64,000 bases of DNA, taken from the NCBI GenBank assembly GCA_016169945.1, contig JADLSH010000015.1, positions 62,001 to 126,000 of the forward strand, read 5' to 3'. Of the stretch, positions 34,301 through 45,134 are shown one piece after another (positions within the stretch are counted from its first letter, which is position 1; each line of letters opens with the position of its first letter). The notes under the pieces are model-generated. The model was not told where the DNA came from. It searched no databases and was given only the letters and a program-made list of their open reading frames with translations. The translations under genes were made by a program, and so were the position numbers. The DNA is from Trachythela sp. YZ-2020. Taxonomy: Eukaryota > Cnidaria > Anthozoa > Malacalcyonacea > Clavulariidae.

Positions 34301-37300
34301 TACTGCATGCTGTTAAAAAATCGGCAAAGCAAGCATGTAAAATAGACACTTGCCTGTTTAAAACGCTCCTTTTTCGGTCTTTCGACTGTTTTTCCTCTTG
34401 TTAATTTGTCCTCTAAATAACTTTCATCTATCTTGTTTTGGTGACTTAACATATAAACTTACTTACATAGAGACTTACTTATAAAATGAGTGCAAAACTT
34501 TTTTGAAAAAAGTTTGCAAAATGGAAGTCTTCTGACTCTTCTCTCGGCTTGAACTTGCGCATGCGCATAACTTACGAAAAGGTCGAGTCCATGACAAAAA
34601 AAAATGGCGGACGACTTTGCATTCCACAATGTTTTCACATACCCGGGTGTAAATCTCCGAGCGGAATTAGTACCCTCGCACGGCGCTTCGCGCCGGCTCG
34701 GGGATTATAAGAGAGCTTATTCGTTATTGGCCTGTACATACACTTTATATCACCAATAACACCTTGAGTTAAATCTCAAGCGATAGCCTGTCCAACCCAT
34801 CATCTACAGTGAGTACTAAGATTTGATTTGTCATATTTGAACTTTGTTGATAGATTCCCGTTACGTGGTTGTGCTTAATTGTCAATGATGTTTCAACCTT
34901 CAAAATTCAAATTTAAGATTATATTCAGCAAAATGACTGACCAAGTTTGTTAGGTGGTTTGGTCATGGTCATTTACCATAGTAATTCCTCGCAACTGCAA
35001 CATTTGGTCGGAGACTCAGAAATCTTTCTGACAATAAATATTGAAAACAACTTTATACTCCTCATAATATCAAGCTTACAAATTAACTAGATTATATTAG
35101 AATATTAACAAACGTCTGTTTACTGCACCTCGCGTCTTGTATTATACAACTACAATAACTATAATAACATCATAGCAGGCATCATATCGCGAAAATCCTC
35201 TCTCCGAGAACCTGAGTCCTCTGTGGCGCATGCACGTGTTGTAGCGCGCTTGTCTAGAATTTAATTGGTCAAGTGTTCGGTTCTCGCTCGGGTGCTCAGA
35301 AATCTTTTCTCGTTCTAATATAATTTGAGAAAAAATCTGCGAAATATTAGCAAAGTACGTAGTCGACGGAGGGTAGTACATTCACTGATTCACATGGAAG
35401 CGTAATAGAACGAACTGAAACGTATTCAACGACCAGGCGATGATCGCAATCAAATAAACAACTTTCGAAACAAAATTATGTATATACATACGTATATGTA
35501 CTCATCATTTAAGATAAAGCGAAATCAAAGTAAATGCATAAAGAACGTTAGCTCTCTTCATGTTGATAATCAAATGATGAATGACTATTAATAATTTCCG
35601 GACGTAAATTCATCTTCCTTCAGCAGGTAAATATATGTTGTTAGTAAAAGGAGTTTAATAAATGCATGATTACATAACTGTCAACAAAATATAGACACGG
35701 CTTCGTCTTCCTTCAGCATATTATAATTAAGAGATTAAGAGAGCTTATTCGTTATTGGCCTGTACATACACTTTATAGCACCAATAACACCTTCTGTTAA
35801 ATCTCAAGCGATAGCTTGATCATCTAAGTACCCATAATCTAAGTACTAGGTTTTGATTGGTCATATTTGAACTTTGTTGATAGATTCCCATTACATGGTT
35901 GTGCTTAATTGTCAATGACGTATCAACGTTGACTTTCGTCAGTCTTCTGAATAATAAGGACAAGGTCAAAAATGTGTTGAGATTGGGCATAACCAACAAG
36001 AATCTAACTGCGAACATCAGAATCAGAATATATTAATTTACTATAAGATTTCGTTGGCGTTCTGTTTCACAGACTGCATTGCTAACATGTCGTTAACGTT
36101 CTAAAGAGTAGATTCTGATTGGTCATGTTTGGCATTTGTTTAGTTTGGCTTATCTCAATTGTGAACAAGTTTATACCTCAACTTTCGCCTCAGTGTCAAG
36201 AAAATATATTCTCATTTGAATATCAAGCTTGAACGTTCGTTTACAGTTGAGCATAACCAATCAGGATCTACTACATCTTACCACGAAGAAATAGCATTCG
36301 AAATTCATATCTGAGTAGACTTTTGAGATTCTATAACGTTACGAACGAGTTTTCAGGCAACATTACAGTATCATACAGTTTCTGAGCAGTCTCCGAGCAG
36401 TTTGCGCGCTTAGTACTCACCATACATATATGGGATAATGCATGACCTACGAGGCATTAAAATAATGACAGGGCCTAGCGCATTAGCGCAAGGTTATAGG
36501 CTTCCAAATTAGAAGATTTTTCAATGTCAATTTGACTGAAAACAGGCCTCGAGGCATGTTTTCCCAGATTTTCAGCATCAAAGCGCTGGTCTATAAAGCC
36601 ATATATTGTTAAAATGCTGTAGTCATTGAAAAAGACTGTGGACGACGTCCAAATCATGCTGATATACTGTTTAATATATCTGTTTTATTGCCGAAATTTA
36701 GGTTTTTCTATTCCAATTTCCTTGCACAAAATATGCGTGACATAATGCCAGAGGCTCGCGCATGCGCCATTCAGCATGAAAATGTTGCGCACAAGATGAC
36801 GCGCGAGTTAGTTTCGAATTAAGTGCCCTGTGGCTGTTACGTTTATACAATTTTGCTAAACTTGGAATTTTGTAACTAGATCTTGGATTTGTTTAAAGCA
36901 GTAAGTGTTAATATATTTGGGGTGTTCAATTTCGTTTGTAGTGTTGACATAAGAAAACAGCCGTTGTAATTCACCACTTGCAACGTATGCGCCCGCGTGT
37001 ACTTGGCGCATGATCAAAAAGTAACCCAACACCAAAAACAGATAAGTTCGTACTATGGCGCACGCAAGCATTATAAAGTACTATTCAACATGAACTTGTG
37101 TAGTTTCGTTCACCGCGCTAATTTTTATCTTGTTTAAACTTTTTTCGTTAAATCTTGAGAGATGTGGCGTGAAAACTTTACAGGGATAGTTCAAAAAGGC
37201 TGCGCGATGAAAATTTTCAAAAATATGTATCAATATCGTGGTGTAATAACTAACAATGAAAATCTGCATTTATCGATTTTACAACAATTTGCGATATCAG

Positions 37301-40300
37301 TAAAGCATAGCTGTAAATACAAGAATGGGTTTGGCAATGTATCGAAGTTTTGAAAATCATGACAAGAGGAATATTTGGAATTATTTAGTCATAGTACTCA
37401 AATTGAAGTTTTAAAATTGTCATTTATAGTCATATCCTTTACTACAGTCGCTTTTGTTCGTTAGGCTCGAAAACCGTCTTCGCGTAAGCTACCCTTTGGA
37501 TTGTACAGCAGTAAGGTAATATTTGTTTCGTGTCATCATGGCAAGGTCTCCTGCTTCACATTAATCCTATGACGAGAACATGTTGTTATTAAACAATATG
37601 TCTCGTTGAGATATAGATGTAAAGAATAATGTCTTATGACAATTTTGCTCGCCAATTGCGTACTATGACTAAGCAATTCCAAATACTCCTCTCGTCGTGA
37701 TTTTCAAAACTTCGATAAATTGCCAAACCCATTCTTGTATTTACAGCTATGCTTTGATGTCGCAAAAATCGACAAACGCAGACTCTCGTTGTTAGTTGTT
37801 ACACCACAATATTGATACATATTTTTGAATATTTTCATCGCGCAGCTTTTTTGAACCGTCCCAGTAAAACTTTCACACCACATCGCTCACGATTTAACGA
37901 AAAAAGTTTAAACAAGGTAGAAATTAGCACAGTGAACGAGCTACACAAGTTCATGTTCAATAGTACTTTATAATGCTTGCGTGCGCCATAGTACGAACTT
38001 TGCTGTATTTTGGTGTTGGTTTACATTTTGATCATGCGCAAAGTACACGTGGGCATACGTTGCAAGTGGTGAATTTGTTGAAACTCGGTATGAAAAGTTT
38101 AAAGTTTTAATTTGGGAAAAGGCATTTGGTCAGGAAAGCATAACGTAAAAAAGTTGTAATCAGTTTTTCCCCTGAAAATCAATTTCTATACAAAAGTAGC
38201 CATTGCATGGCGACCTGTACATAGAATAACTCATGACTATAATATTGAATATAATTGAATATATTTTATTGAAATTTGAATATAATACCATATACTTTGT
38301 TGGAGAAATCAAATTTAAGATTATATTCAGCAAAATGACTGACCAAGCTTGTTTGGTGGTTTTGTCATGGTCATTTACCATAGTAATTCCTCGCAATTGC
38401 AGCATTTGGTCGGAGACTCAGAAATCTTTTCTGACAATAAAGCTTGAAAACAATCATTACACTCCTCATAATATCATAAGTAGTTTATATTAGAATTTTA
38501 ATAAACGTCTATTTACTGCACCTCACGTCTTCTTTTTTACAACTACAATAACTATAATAACATCATAGAACGCATCATATCGCAAAAATCCTCTCGCCGA
38601 GTACCTGAGTACTGTGTGGCGTATGCGCTTGTCTAAAATTTAATTGGTCAAGTGTTCGGTTCTCGCTCGGGTACTCAGAAATCTTTTCTCGGTCTAATAT
38701 ATTTTGAGAACAATCTGCGAAATATTAGCAAAGTACGTAGTCGACGACTGAGGGTAGTACATTCACATGGAAGCGTAATAGAACGAACTCAAACATGATC
38801 AACGATCAGGCGACCATCGCAATCCAACAAACAACTTTCGAAACAAAATTATATGTACTCACCATTTAAGATAAAGCGAAATCAAAGCAAATGCATAAAG
38901 AATGTTAGCTCTCTTCATGTTGATAATCAAATGATGAATGACTATTAATAATTTTACATTTCAAGTTAATATGAAAGACAAAACCGGACGTAAATTCATC
39001 TTTCTTCAGCAGATAAGTAAATATATGTTGTTAGTAAAAGGAGTTTAATGAATGCATGATTGCATAACTGTCAATAAAATATAGACACTGATTCGTCTTC
39101 CTTCAGCATATTATAAGAGAGCTTATTCGTTATTGGCCTGTACATACACTTTATAGCACCAATAACACCTTGAGTTAAATCTCAAGTGAGAGCTTGTCCA
39201 ACCCATCATCTAAGTACTAAGTTTTGATTTGTCATATTTGAAGTTTGTTGATAGATTCCCATTACATGGTTGTGCTTAATTGTCAATGACGTTTCAACCT
39301 TGACTTTCGCGGTCAGTCAGAAAAAAAACCTTTTCTGAATAATAAGGACAAGGTCAAAAATTTGTTGAGATTGAGCATAACCAACCAGAATCTAACTACG
39401 AACATGAGATTCTATAACGTTTCGAACGAGTTTCAGTCTGCAATACAGTGTCATACAGTTTCTGAGAAGTCTCCGAGCAGTCTGCGCGCCTAGTACTCAC
39501 CATACTGTACATATTTAGGATAATGCATGACCTACAAGGCATTAAAATAATGACAGGGCCTAGCACATTAGCGCAAGGTAATAGGCTTCCAAATTAGAAG
39601 ATTTTGGCGAAAACGATTAGGCAGTGTCAATTTGACTGAAAACATGCTCCTCGAGGCATGTTTTTCCAGATTTTCAGCATCAAAGCGGCGGTTTATAAAG
39701 CCATATCTTGTTAAAATGCTGTAATCATTGAAAAATACTGTGGACGACGTCCAAATCATGCTGACATACTCTTTAATAGATCTGTTTTATTGCCTAAATT
39801 TAAGTTTTTCTATTCCAAATTCCATGAAAAAATCATCGCGACAGATCACAGGAGCTCGCGCATGCGCCATTCAGTATGAAAATGGTACGAGGCGCGAGTT
39901 AGTTTCCCATTAAATTTGTGTATTTTTAATCTGCTCTCAAGTTTTAGCTAAGTAATCAGTGCGCACGTGAACACTTAAGAGCCTTGTGCAGGCTGTGACG
40001 TGTATACAATTTTGCCAAACTTGGGATTTTGTCACACGATCTTGGGATTGTTTGAAGCAGTAAGTGTTAAGATATTTTGGGGGGTTCAATGTCGTTTGTA
40101 GTGTTGACATAAAAAAAAAAGTTTAAAAAAAAAAGTTAAAAAAAGTACAAAAAGTTTAAAGTTTTAATTTGGGCAAAGGCGTTTGGTCAGGAAAGCGTAA
40201 GTAAAAAAGTTGTAATCAGTTTTTCCCCAGAAATCAATTTCTATACCAAAGTAGCCATTGCATGGCGCCCTATACATAGAATAACTCATGACTATAATAT

Positions 40301-41027
40301 TGATTATAATTGAATATATTTTATTGAAATTTGAATATAATATCATACACTTTGTTGGAGAATTCAAATTTAAAATTATATTCAGCAAAATAACTGACCA
40401 AGCGTGTTTGGTGGTTTGGTCATGGTCATTTACCATAGTAATTCCTCGCAACTGCAACATTTGGTCGGAGACTCAGAAATCGTTCTGAAAATAAATATTG
40501 AAAACAATCTTTATACTCCTCATAATATCAAGCTTACAAATTAACCAGATTATATTAGAATATTAACAAACGTCTATTTACTGCACCTCACGTCTTGTAT
40601 TATACAACTACAATAACTATAATAACATCTTGTCAACATCATAGCACGCATCATATCGCGAAAATCCTCTCGCCGGGAACCTGAGTCCTCTGTGGCGCAT
40701 GCACGTGTTGTAGCGCGATTGTCTAGAATTTAATTGGTCAAGTGTTCGGTTCTCGCTCGGGTACTCAGAAATCTTTTCTCGGTCTAATATAATTTGAGAA
40801 CAATCTGCGAAATATTAGCAAAGTAAGTAGTCAAATGAGGGTAGTACATTCACTGATTCACATGGAAGCGTAATAGAACGAACTGAAACATGATCAACGA
40901 TCAGACGATGATCGCAATCAAATAAACAACTTTCGAAACAAAATGATGTATACATATGTATATGTACTCACCATTTAAGATAAAGCGAAATCAAAGCAAA
41001 TGGATAAAGAATGTTAGTTCTCTTCAT
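25398..41027 (-). CDS. Secreted coiled-coil / fibrinogen-like domain protein (skeletal-matrix-protein-5-like)
   Basis: Body exons on the minus strand are 28967-28747, 27879-27834, 26749-26614 and 25940-25398. All are bounded by AG/GT and fit in phase. They encode a coiled coil (SLLSEMKNEITKVNTEIAQI) with flanking cysteines, a 15-residue linker, and a fibrinogen-like start (NGVYRI, then GCSGGGWTMVMKIDGNK). A C-terminal domain follows, with NDGKTGLDNKE, SLQTRCGRQGFN and the end GYIF; the stop is at 25398-25400. This matches cnidarian fibrinogen-like proteins of the 'uncharacterized skeletal organic matrix protein 5' type, which are secreted adhesion or matrix proteins. The first body exon needs two bases from upstream. 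The signal-peptide exons at 38918-38863 and 41027-40972 end in exactly two bases (TG), giving Cys at the joint. I therefore place the start there, at about 330 residues in total. The link across 10 kb is inferred from phase and content, not from a transcript. Confidence 0.75.
27004..27173. mobile_element. hAT-type MITE, 170 bp
   Basis: Terminal repeats cagggacgtagccag (27004-27018) and ctggctacgtccctg (27159-27173) are perfect reverse complements. They are flanked by an 8-bp direct duplication, tttaacgg, at 26996-27003 and 27174-27181. An 8-bp duplication with CAGGG ends is the hallmark of hAT elements. It sits in an intron of the fibrinogen-like gene. Confidence 0.85.
28132..28215 (+). repeat. 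20-bp tandem repeat, four copies
   Basis: Four consecutive units of attcacggcatctatatgaa, the last with two changes, lie in an intron of the minus-strand fibrinogen-like gene. Confidence 0.85.
28968..31600. other. Intron with two short palindromes; no exon recognised
   Basis: An intronic stretch of the minus-strand gene. A perfect 26-bp inverted repeat with a short loop lies at about 30026-30097 (the arm contains tttaaagtgacatagagaat). A weaker one surrounds 29315-29440 (gacgtccaaatggagtcg and its complement). A 113-residue ORF at 29426-29767 has no recognisable similarity. Confidence 0.5.
31601..33600 (-). mobile_element. CR1-like non-LTR retrotransposon, frameshifted
   Basis: On the minus strand, in order: 33448-32705 (linker and RT start: DVNKASGPFDPNMKVIKTF, LRPITLTRILSK), 32790-32596 (motif A region, TFLDFRKAFDLMN), 32494-32048 (MFVDDTTL, the catalytic box with Val for Ala) and 32021-31665 (C-terminal ERIQKRALRIIYPG region). 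The frame changes between the pieces and the GVPQG segment is damaged, so the copy is dead. The endonuclease is absent. Its 5' boundary near 33600 abuts a truncated copy of the signal-peptide exon, and a variable AT-rich tail occupies about 31530-31660. Confidence 0.8.
33623..33668 (-). pseudogene. Signal-peptide exon copy 1, truncated
   Basis: It begins with ATG at 33668 and reads MKRANILYAFALISL before similarity stops at 33623, next to the CR1-like element. The splice donor seen in the other copies is absent, so this copy cannot act as a first exon. Confidence 0.8.
33850..34706 (+). mobile_element. Dispersed element, copy 2, inserted in the array
   Basis: About 857 bp matching 23490-24322. 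The other array units read straight from ttccttcagca into ttataagagagc at 35715, 39100 and 41195, giving the empty site and showing this is a later insertion. It has the same cggcgcttcgcgccg hairpin end as copy 1. Confidence 0.75.
35506..35561 (-). pseudogene. Signal-peptide exon copy 2, broken splice donor
   Basis: 56 coding bases from the ATG at 35561 encode a signal-like peptide (MKRANVLYAFTLISLYLK) plus two bases. The following donor reads ATGAGT where copies 3 and 4 read GTGAGT. The GT has become AT, so normal splicing from this copy should fail. Confidence 0.75.
36968..38075. mobile_element. Fold-back element, ~1.1 kb, inserted in the array
   Basis: Arms 36968-37392 and about 37668-38075 are reverse complements at roughly 90%, ending aattcaccacttgcaacg / cgttgcaagtggtgaatt. 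The sister unit lacks it: at 40100-40150 the flanking sequence is nearly joined, apart from an A-rich run. The ORFs on the arms (36856-37353) are mirror images and show no known domain. Confidence 0.8.
38863..38918 (-). CDS. Signal-peptide exon copy 3, intact
   Basis: ATG at 38918, 18 codons (MKRANILYAFALISLYLK) and two further bases before a consensus donor GTGAGT. It has a basic n-region and a hydrophobic core, as expected for a secretory signal. Its phase fits the coiled-coil exon at 28967. It is a candidate first exon and promoter for the fibrinogen-like gene. Confidence 0.7.
40972..41027 (-). CDS. Signal-peptide exon copy 4, intact, two substitutions
   Basis: The same exon with Ala to Thr and Ala to Pro changes (MKRTNILYPFALISLYLK) and an intact GTGAGT donor. 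The proline lies inside the hydrophobic core and might weaken the signal. It is a second candidate first exon for the same downstream gene. Confidence 0.65.
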
Positions 41028-41598
41028 GTTGATAATGAAATAATTCAAATGATGAATGACTATTAATAATTTCCGGACGTAAATTCATCTTCCTTCAGCA
41101 GGTAAATATATATATGTTGTTAGTAAAAGGAGTTTAATAAATGCATGATTACATAACTGTTCCACAAAATATAGACACGGCTTCGTCTTCCTTCAGCATA
41201 TTATAAGAGAGCTTATTCGTTATTGGCCTGTATATACACTTTATAGCACCAAAAACACCTTCTGTTCCATCTCAGCTTGATCATCTAAGTACCCATCATC
41301 TAAGTACTAAGTTTTGATTGGTCATATTTGAACTTTGTTGATAGATTCCCATTACATGGTTGTGCTTACTGCTTAATTGTCAAAGACGTTTCAACCTTGA
41401 CTTTCGTCAGTCAAGAAAGAAATCTCTTCTGAATAATAGGGACAAGGTCAAAAAGTTGTTGAGATTGGGCATAACCAACCAGAATCTAACTGCGAACATG
41501 AGAATCAGAATCTATTAATTTGCTATAAGATTTCGTCGGCGTTCTGTTTCACAGACTGCATTGCACGTGTCGTTAAAGTTCTAAAGAGTAGATTCTAA

Positions 41599-42393
41599 GG
41601 GACCGGTCATAAAGTATGTGTACTGGGGGGGGGGGGAGGGTAAGTTGGGGGGTACGAAACAAATTATCTAACTTTTGGGGGGCATGAGACGAATTATGAC
41701 ATTTGTGGGGGGTACGAAACGAAAAATGAGTTTAATACTATGTCTATGATTAAAACTACGAACTTTAATACTTAGCTTTAATAAAATTGAGTGTATAATA
41801 ATTAAATTGCAATGTAGCACAGTAACATTTATCGGAAAGTGTCTCGATTGGAACCTATTAGTTTGACATATCTGCAACCTGAACAGTATTTGATTACGTA
41901 ATTTTACCGTCGGGTAGCTCCCCTACTCGTTTAGAATGATTTAAATATTGAAAAATATATGAAATACGTCACGACGTTCTGTTGATATATCCATAAATAA
42001 TGCGCATGGCCGGGACCTCTTTTGACTCTATTATTAGGTACGGAAAAGATAGTCAGGCAAGTCCTATTAATGGGAATACTGGCAAGCATACAAAAGTACG
42101 GATTGGATACATGTGGTGTAAAAGAGCACTATTAAATTTATGGAAATGCTCAAAACTTGGATTAACAATAACAATTTGTAACAGATTATGTTGTTGGCAT
42201 TTATATTTGTTTCATGTTTTTTTGGGGAGAGGGTGATTGGTTGGGTGGCGGGGGGGGGGGGGTACGAAACATTTCATCACCTTCGAGGTGGTATTAAATA
42301 TTTTCCGACGCTTTTCGGGGGGGTACCAAATTTTATGGTAGTATTTTGGAATACCCTCCACCCCCCCAGTACACATACTTTATGACCGGTCCC
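41599..42393. mobile_element. PIF/Harbinger-like MITE (795 bp)
   Basis: Terminal inverted repeats begin gggaccggtcataaagtatg and continue to a g-run. TAA at 41596-41598 and 42394-42396 is a 3-bp target duplication. The unit at 36110 shows the uninterrupted site (gattctgattggtcatg). TWA-type 3-bp duplications point to PIF/Harbinger. The interior ORFs are unrecognised and no transposase is present. Confidence 0.8.
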
Positions 42394-42853
42394 TAATTGG
42401 TCATGTTTGACATTGGTGGAGTTTGGCTTATCTCATTGTGAACAAAGTTTATACCTCAACTTTCGCCTGTCAAGAAAATAGATTCTCATTTGAATATCAA
42501 GTTTCAACGTTCGTTTACAGTTCAGCATAACCAATCAGGATCTACTACGTCTTACCACGAAGAATTAGCATTCGAATCTCAGATCTGAGTAGACTTTTGA
42601 GATTATATAACGTGTATATGCAATGAACGATATGTTTCATGTAACGATATCGGGATTTTTGCATTATCTGAAAATGTCTCCTTTTCTGGTCATTTTGATA
42701 CTAATCTAGTTGAAAACTAGAAATTGGTAATTTTTTGGTTTAAAGTTTGAGTATGAGATTATGACCTGGCGAAACTTGATCGCGCGAGAGATAACATGGT
42801 TGTAACGACGTATGCAGTGTGTCACAGTGTACTCTTCTTCTAATGCTATAAGC

Positions 42854-43825
42854 ATGGCTTCCAGTGCGAAGAGATTTAAAAGTGGGAAATATTGCGTTTG
42901 CGGAGGGCCTGGATTGCTCAGTTGCACAGATACATACCACATTCAAGGTATATCAATGCACACATTTCCGGAGAACGAAGAAAATGGGTAAATTTGTTCA
43001 AAGGCATCAGCTGAATTTTACTCCCAATAATTCGTCTGTGATTTGCTCGGTGTACTTTGGCGTATAAGGTATCAGGTACGTTGGCGTACCTGACGAACTA
43101 AAACCAAGGTCAAGATATTTGATTAAAAGGTCAGTTCCAACAAAGGATACTGTTGACCTAGAAAAAACATCAGTGACCTCGCGTGGGAAGAGAATGGTGA
43201 GTCCCGTTTTAATTCATGCATAAACACGAATTATAATTGTAATACTTTGATATTTTGTCTTTTTTGTTGGATAACAATTATTCTCGTGAGTTGCTTAAAA
43301 TCTTCAGTTCTGAAGATTCAAACTACTATTAAACTATTAGATCAAACTACTATTTATAGATCAAACTACTGCTATTAGAGTATATCAAACTACTGCTTAA
43401 AATCTTCAGTTCTGGAGATTCAAACTACTATTAAACTATTTGATCAAACTACTATTAAAAACAACTCTATTTGCATTTTTAATATTCAGATTATACGCAA
43501 CCAGCTATCGACTGTGTCGAACAGTATCACTCCAGATTTAGAGAAACTGCCATGAAACGACGCAGTGGCCGAAGATCTCCGCGAAGAAAATGACTTTTGT
43601 GAGCCTCTACAAGCAACAACATCTGAAATTTCACCGGTGTTTCATCCAGAGGATCTGAGTTTCATGTCACAGGAAGTCCAAGTTTCATTAACTTGTGCCG
43701 ACTGTGACAAGAAAAAGGAAAAGATTGAAAGCCTGCAGAATACGCGATCTAAGCAGAAACAGCGCCTTTTAGAAAGAAATAGACGTATTTCCGGTTTGTA
43801 AAAGGAAAACAAAAGCCTCAGAAAG
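42854..43825 (+). pseudogene. THAP-domain protein, decayed
   Basis: ATG at 42854 opens a THAP zinc finger: KYCVCGG, then SMHTFP, then (after a frame change near 42985) KFVQRHQLNFTP and SSVICSVYF. The exon ends at a donor at 43196 (ATG|gtgag). A second exon, 43500-43825, encodes an acidic stretch and a coiled coil (CADCDKKKEKIESLQ) with a TAA at 43799-43801, then a donor. THAP domains bind DNA and occur in P-element transposases and host regulators. The remaining exons are not recognisable. At least one frameshift and two stops make it a pseudogene or a badly decayed transposon-derived gene. Confidence 0.65.
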
Positions 43826-43855
43826 GTATGTTATAGGCCAATATTGAAGGTCACT

Positions 43856-44280
43856 GACAGGGGCGGATCCAGCAGATATCCTGACCGGTGCACTGGGCCT
43901 CGCATTATTAGGGGAGTCCGGGGGGCATTCTGTCCCGGAAATTTTAAAATCTAGGACCTCCGAAACGCCATTTCCTGCGTTCTGAGCGAACTTTTAAAGT
44001 GCTTATGAACGCAAAATGGGTTTTTATTGATTCGGATAGAACATAAAAAGTTAGTTAATAAGTTCTAGATTAGTTTTTGGCTTAGACTTTTAGTTTCGGA
44101 GATATAAAGGCTCAAAGTCGCTATTTTGGAAAAAAAGTAGCGTCTTCCGGGGGACTGGGTCCCAGGAACGTGTGTATTAAATTTTACTATAAAAACAATT
44201 ACATTTGGATAAATCATCTTGAAAAGTCGGCTATTTCTTGAGGAAAAAAACACATTTTTGAACTCAAACACATTTTTGAC
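43856..44280 (+). repeat. Dispersed repeat with hAT-like 5' end, inverted partner at 50110-50275
   Basis: It starts caggggcggatccagc, a common hAT/MITE end. About 170 bp (44000-44135) match the reverse complement of 50110-50275, including ataaaaacccattttgcgtt read on the partner. No matching right end is visible, so the copy is partial. Confidence 0.6.
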
Positions 44281-44836
44281 TGTGTAAAGTAACCCTTCTA
44301 GTGGTTTGCATCGTCAATCGTGGAATATAGACGAAGGAATGGATTTAAATTCGATTTCAAAGTCGATCGTGGAGACGACCATGACACTTGATGACAGTAA
44401 CTTATGTCTATAAATTCTGGGACATAGATGCCTCTTGCTTATAAAATTCTTTCGAAATAAGAAATAAATGAACGAATGCAAGGGTTGGAATGGAACTTAA
44501 ACCTTTTACTGCATTTTATAGTCTTCATGCCTTCATGGACATGGGAATCGGTTGCATTTCATTTCTACACCTGCTTTAAAGTTGGTTCTCACTTTAGCAA
44601 GGAAGCTTGTTTCCCTACAAATTTTACATTCAAATTTGCCCAAAATTTGGACATTTTCAAGAATAGTAACTGGTTAACTGCAACTGGCCAACCCACAATC
44701 TAATGAAATTGGCCCCCATGTATATTCTCACAGAACCTTTCATAGAAAGATTGGTTGGCAGATTGTAATCTTTGTCCATGTAACTGAAAGATGATCAATA
44801 CACGGATATCATAAACTGGATATATAGATATATATA
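44281..44836. other. No gene seen
   Basis: AT-rich sequence with a 75-residue ORF (44476-44703) of no recognisable type. It ends in a tatata run that supplied the TA target of the next transposon. Confidence 0.4.
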
Positions 44837-44925
44837 CAGTCGAACCTCTATTAAGCGGCCACCCTCGGGGATCGGCTTTGTGGCCGCTTAATAGAGGTGG
44901 CCGCTAAATAGAGGTACGCAATAAT
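44837..44925. promoter_or_regulatory. Left end: terminal and subterminal ggccgcttaatagagg repeats
   Basis: Three copies of a 16-bp motif (one inverted, two direct, one with a single change) lie in the first 85 bp. Terminal and subterminal arrays like this are normally transposase binding sites. Confidence 0.65.
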
Positions 44926-45134
44926 TAGGCCTTGGGCGTGGTCAAATGTCTATTTATTCAATCATAAATCACCGATGACAGTAATAAGTAGATTTTAGAA
45001 AGATCAAGAAGTAATTGTTAACAAAAGAGTTTTCAAACTTGGTCCAAGAACTACACAAAGCGGTAGCAAAAGACTAACAACTTAAATTTGGAAAAGTGCA
45101 ATATGTTCGACCATATACGTTTACTATTAGCAGT

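Larger units (their letters stand above)
33623..42620 (-). repeat. Tandem array of ~2.1-2.2 kb units carrying a signal-peptide exon and its 5' flank
   Basis: Four blocks of the same sequence contain an exon copy: starting at 33623 (truncated), 35506, 38863 and 40972. Between successive exon copies the order of shared blocks is constant. They are a stretch opening ataagagagcttattcg, a stretch with tgatagattcccattacatgg, one with gacagggcctagc, and one with tgaccaag..gtttggtggtt leading to the next exon. Unit lengths are 3357 bp (2249 without an insertion) and 2109 bp. The first unit has lost an internal segment. The ORFs at 36475 and 39568 are the same non-coding block in two units. The array lies upstream, in minus-strand terms, of the fibrinogen-like gene. 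Confidence 0.85.

Noticed and set aside
36475..39759. Two similar short ORFs (36475-36657 and 39568-39759) that look conserved
   Set aside because: They are the same block in two tandem units; similarity reflects duplication, and indels between them ignore the reading frame.
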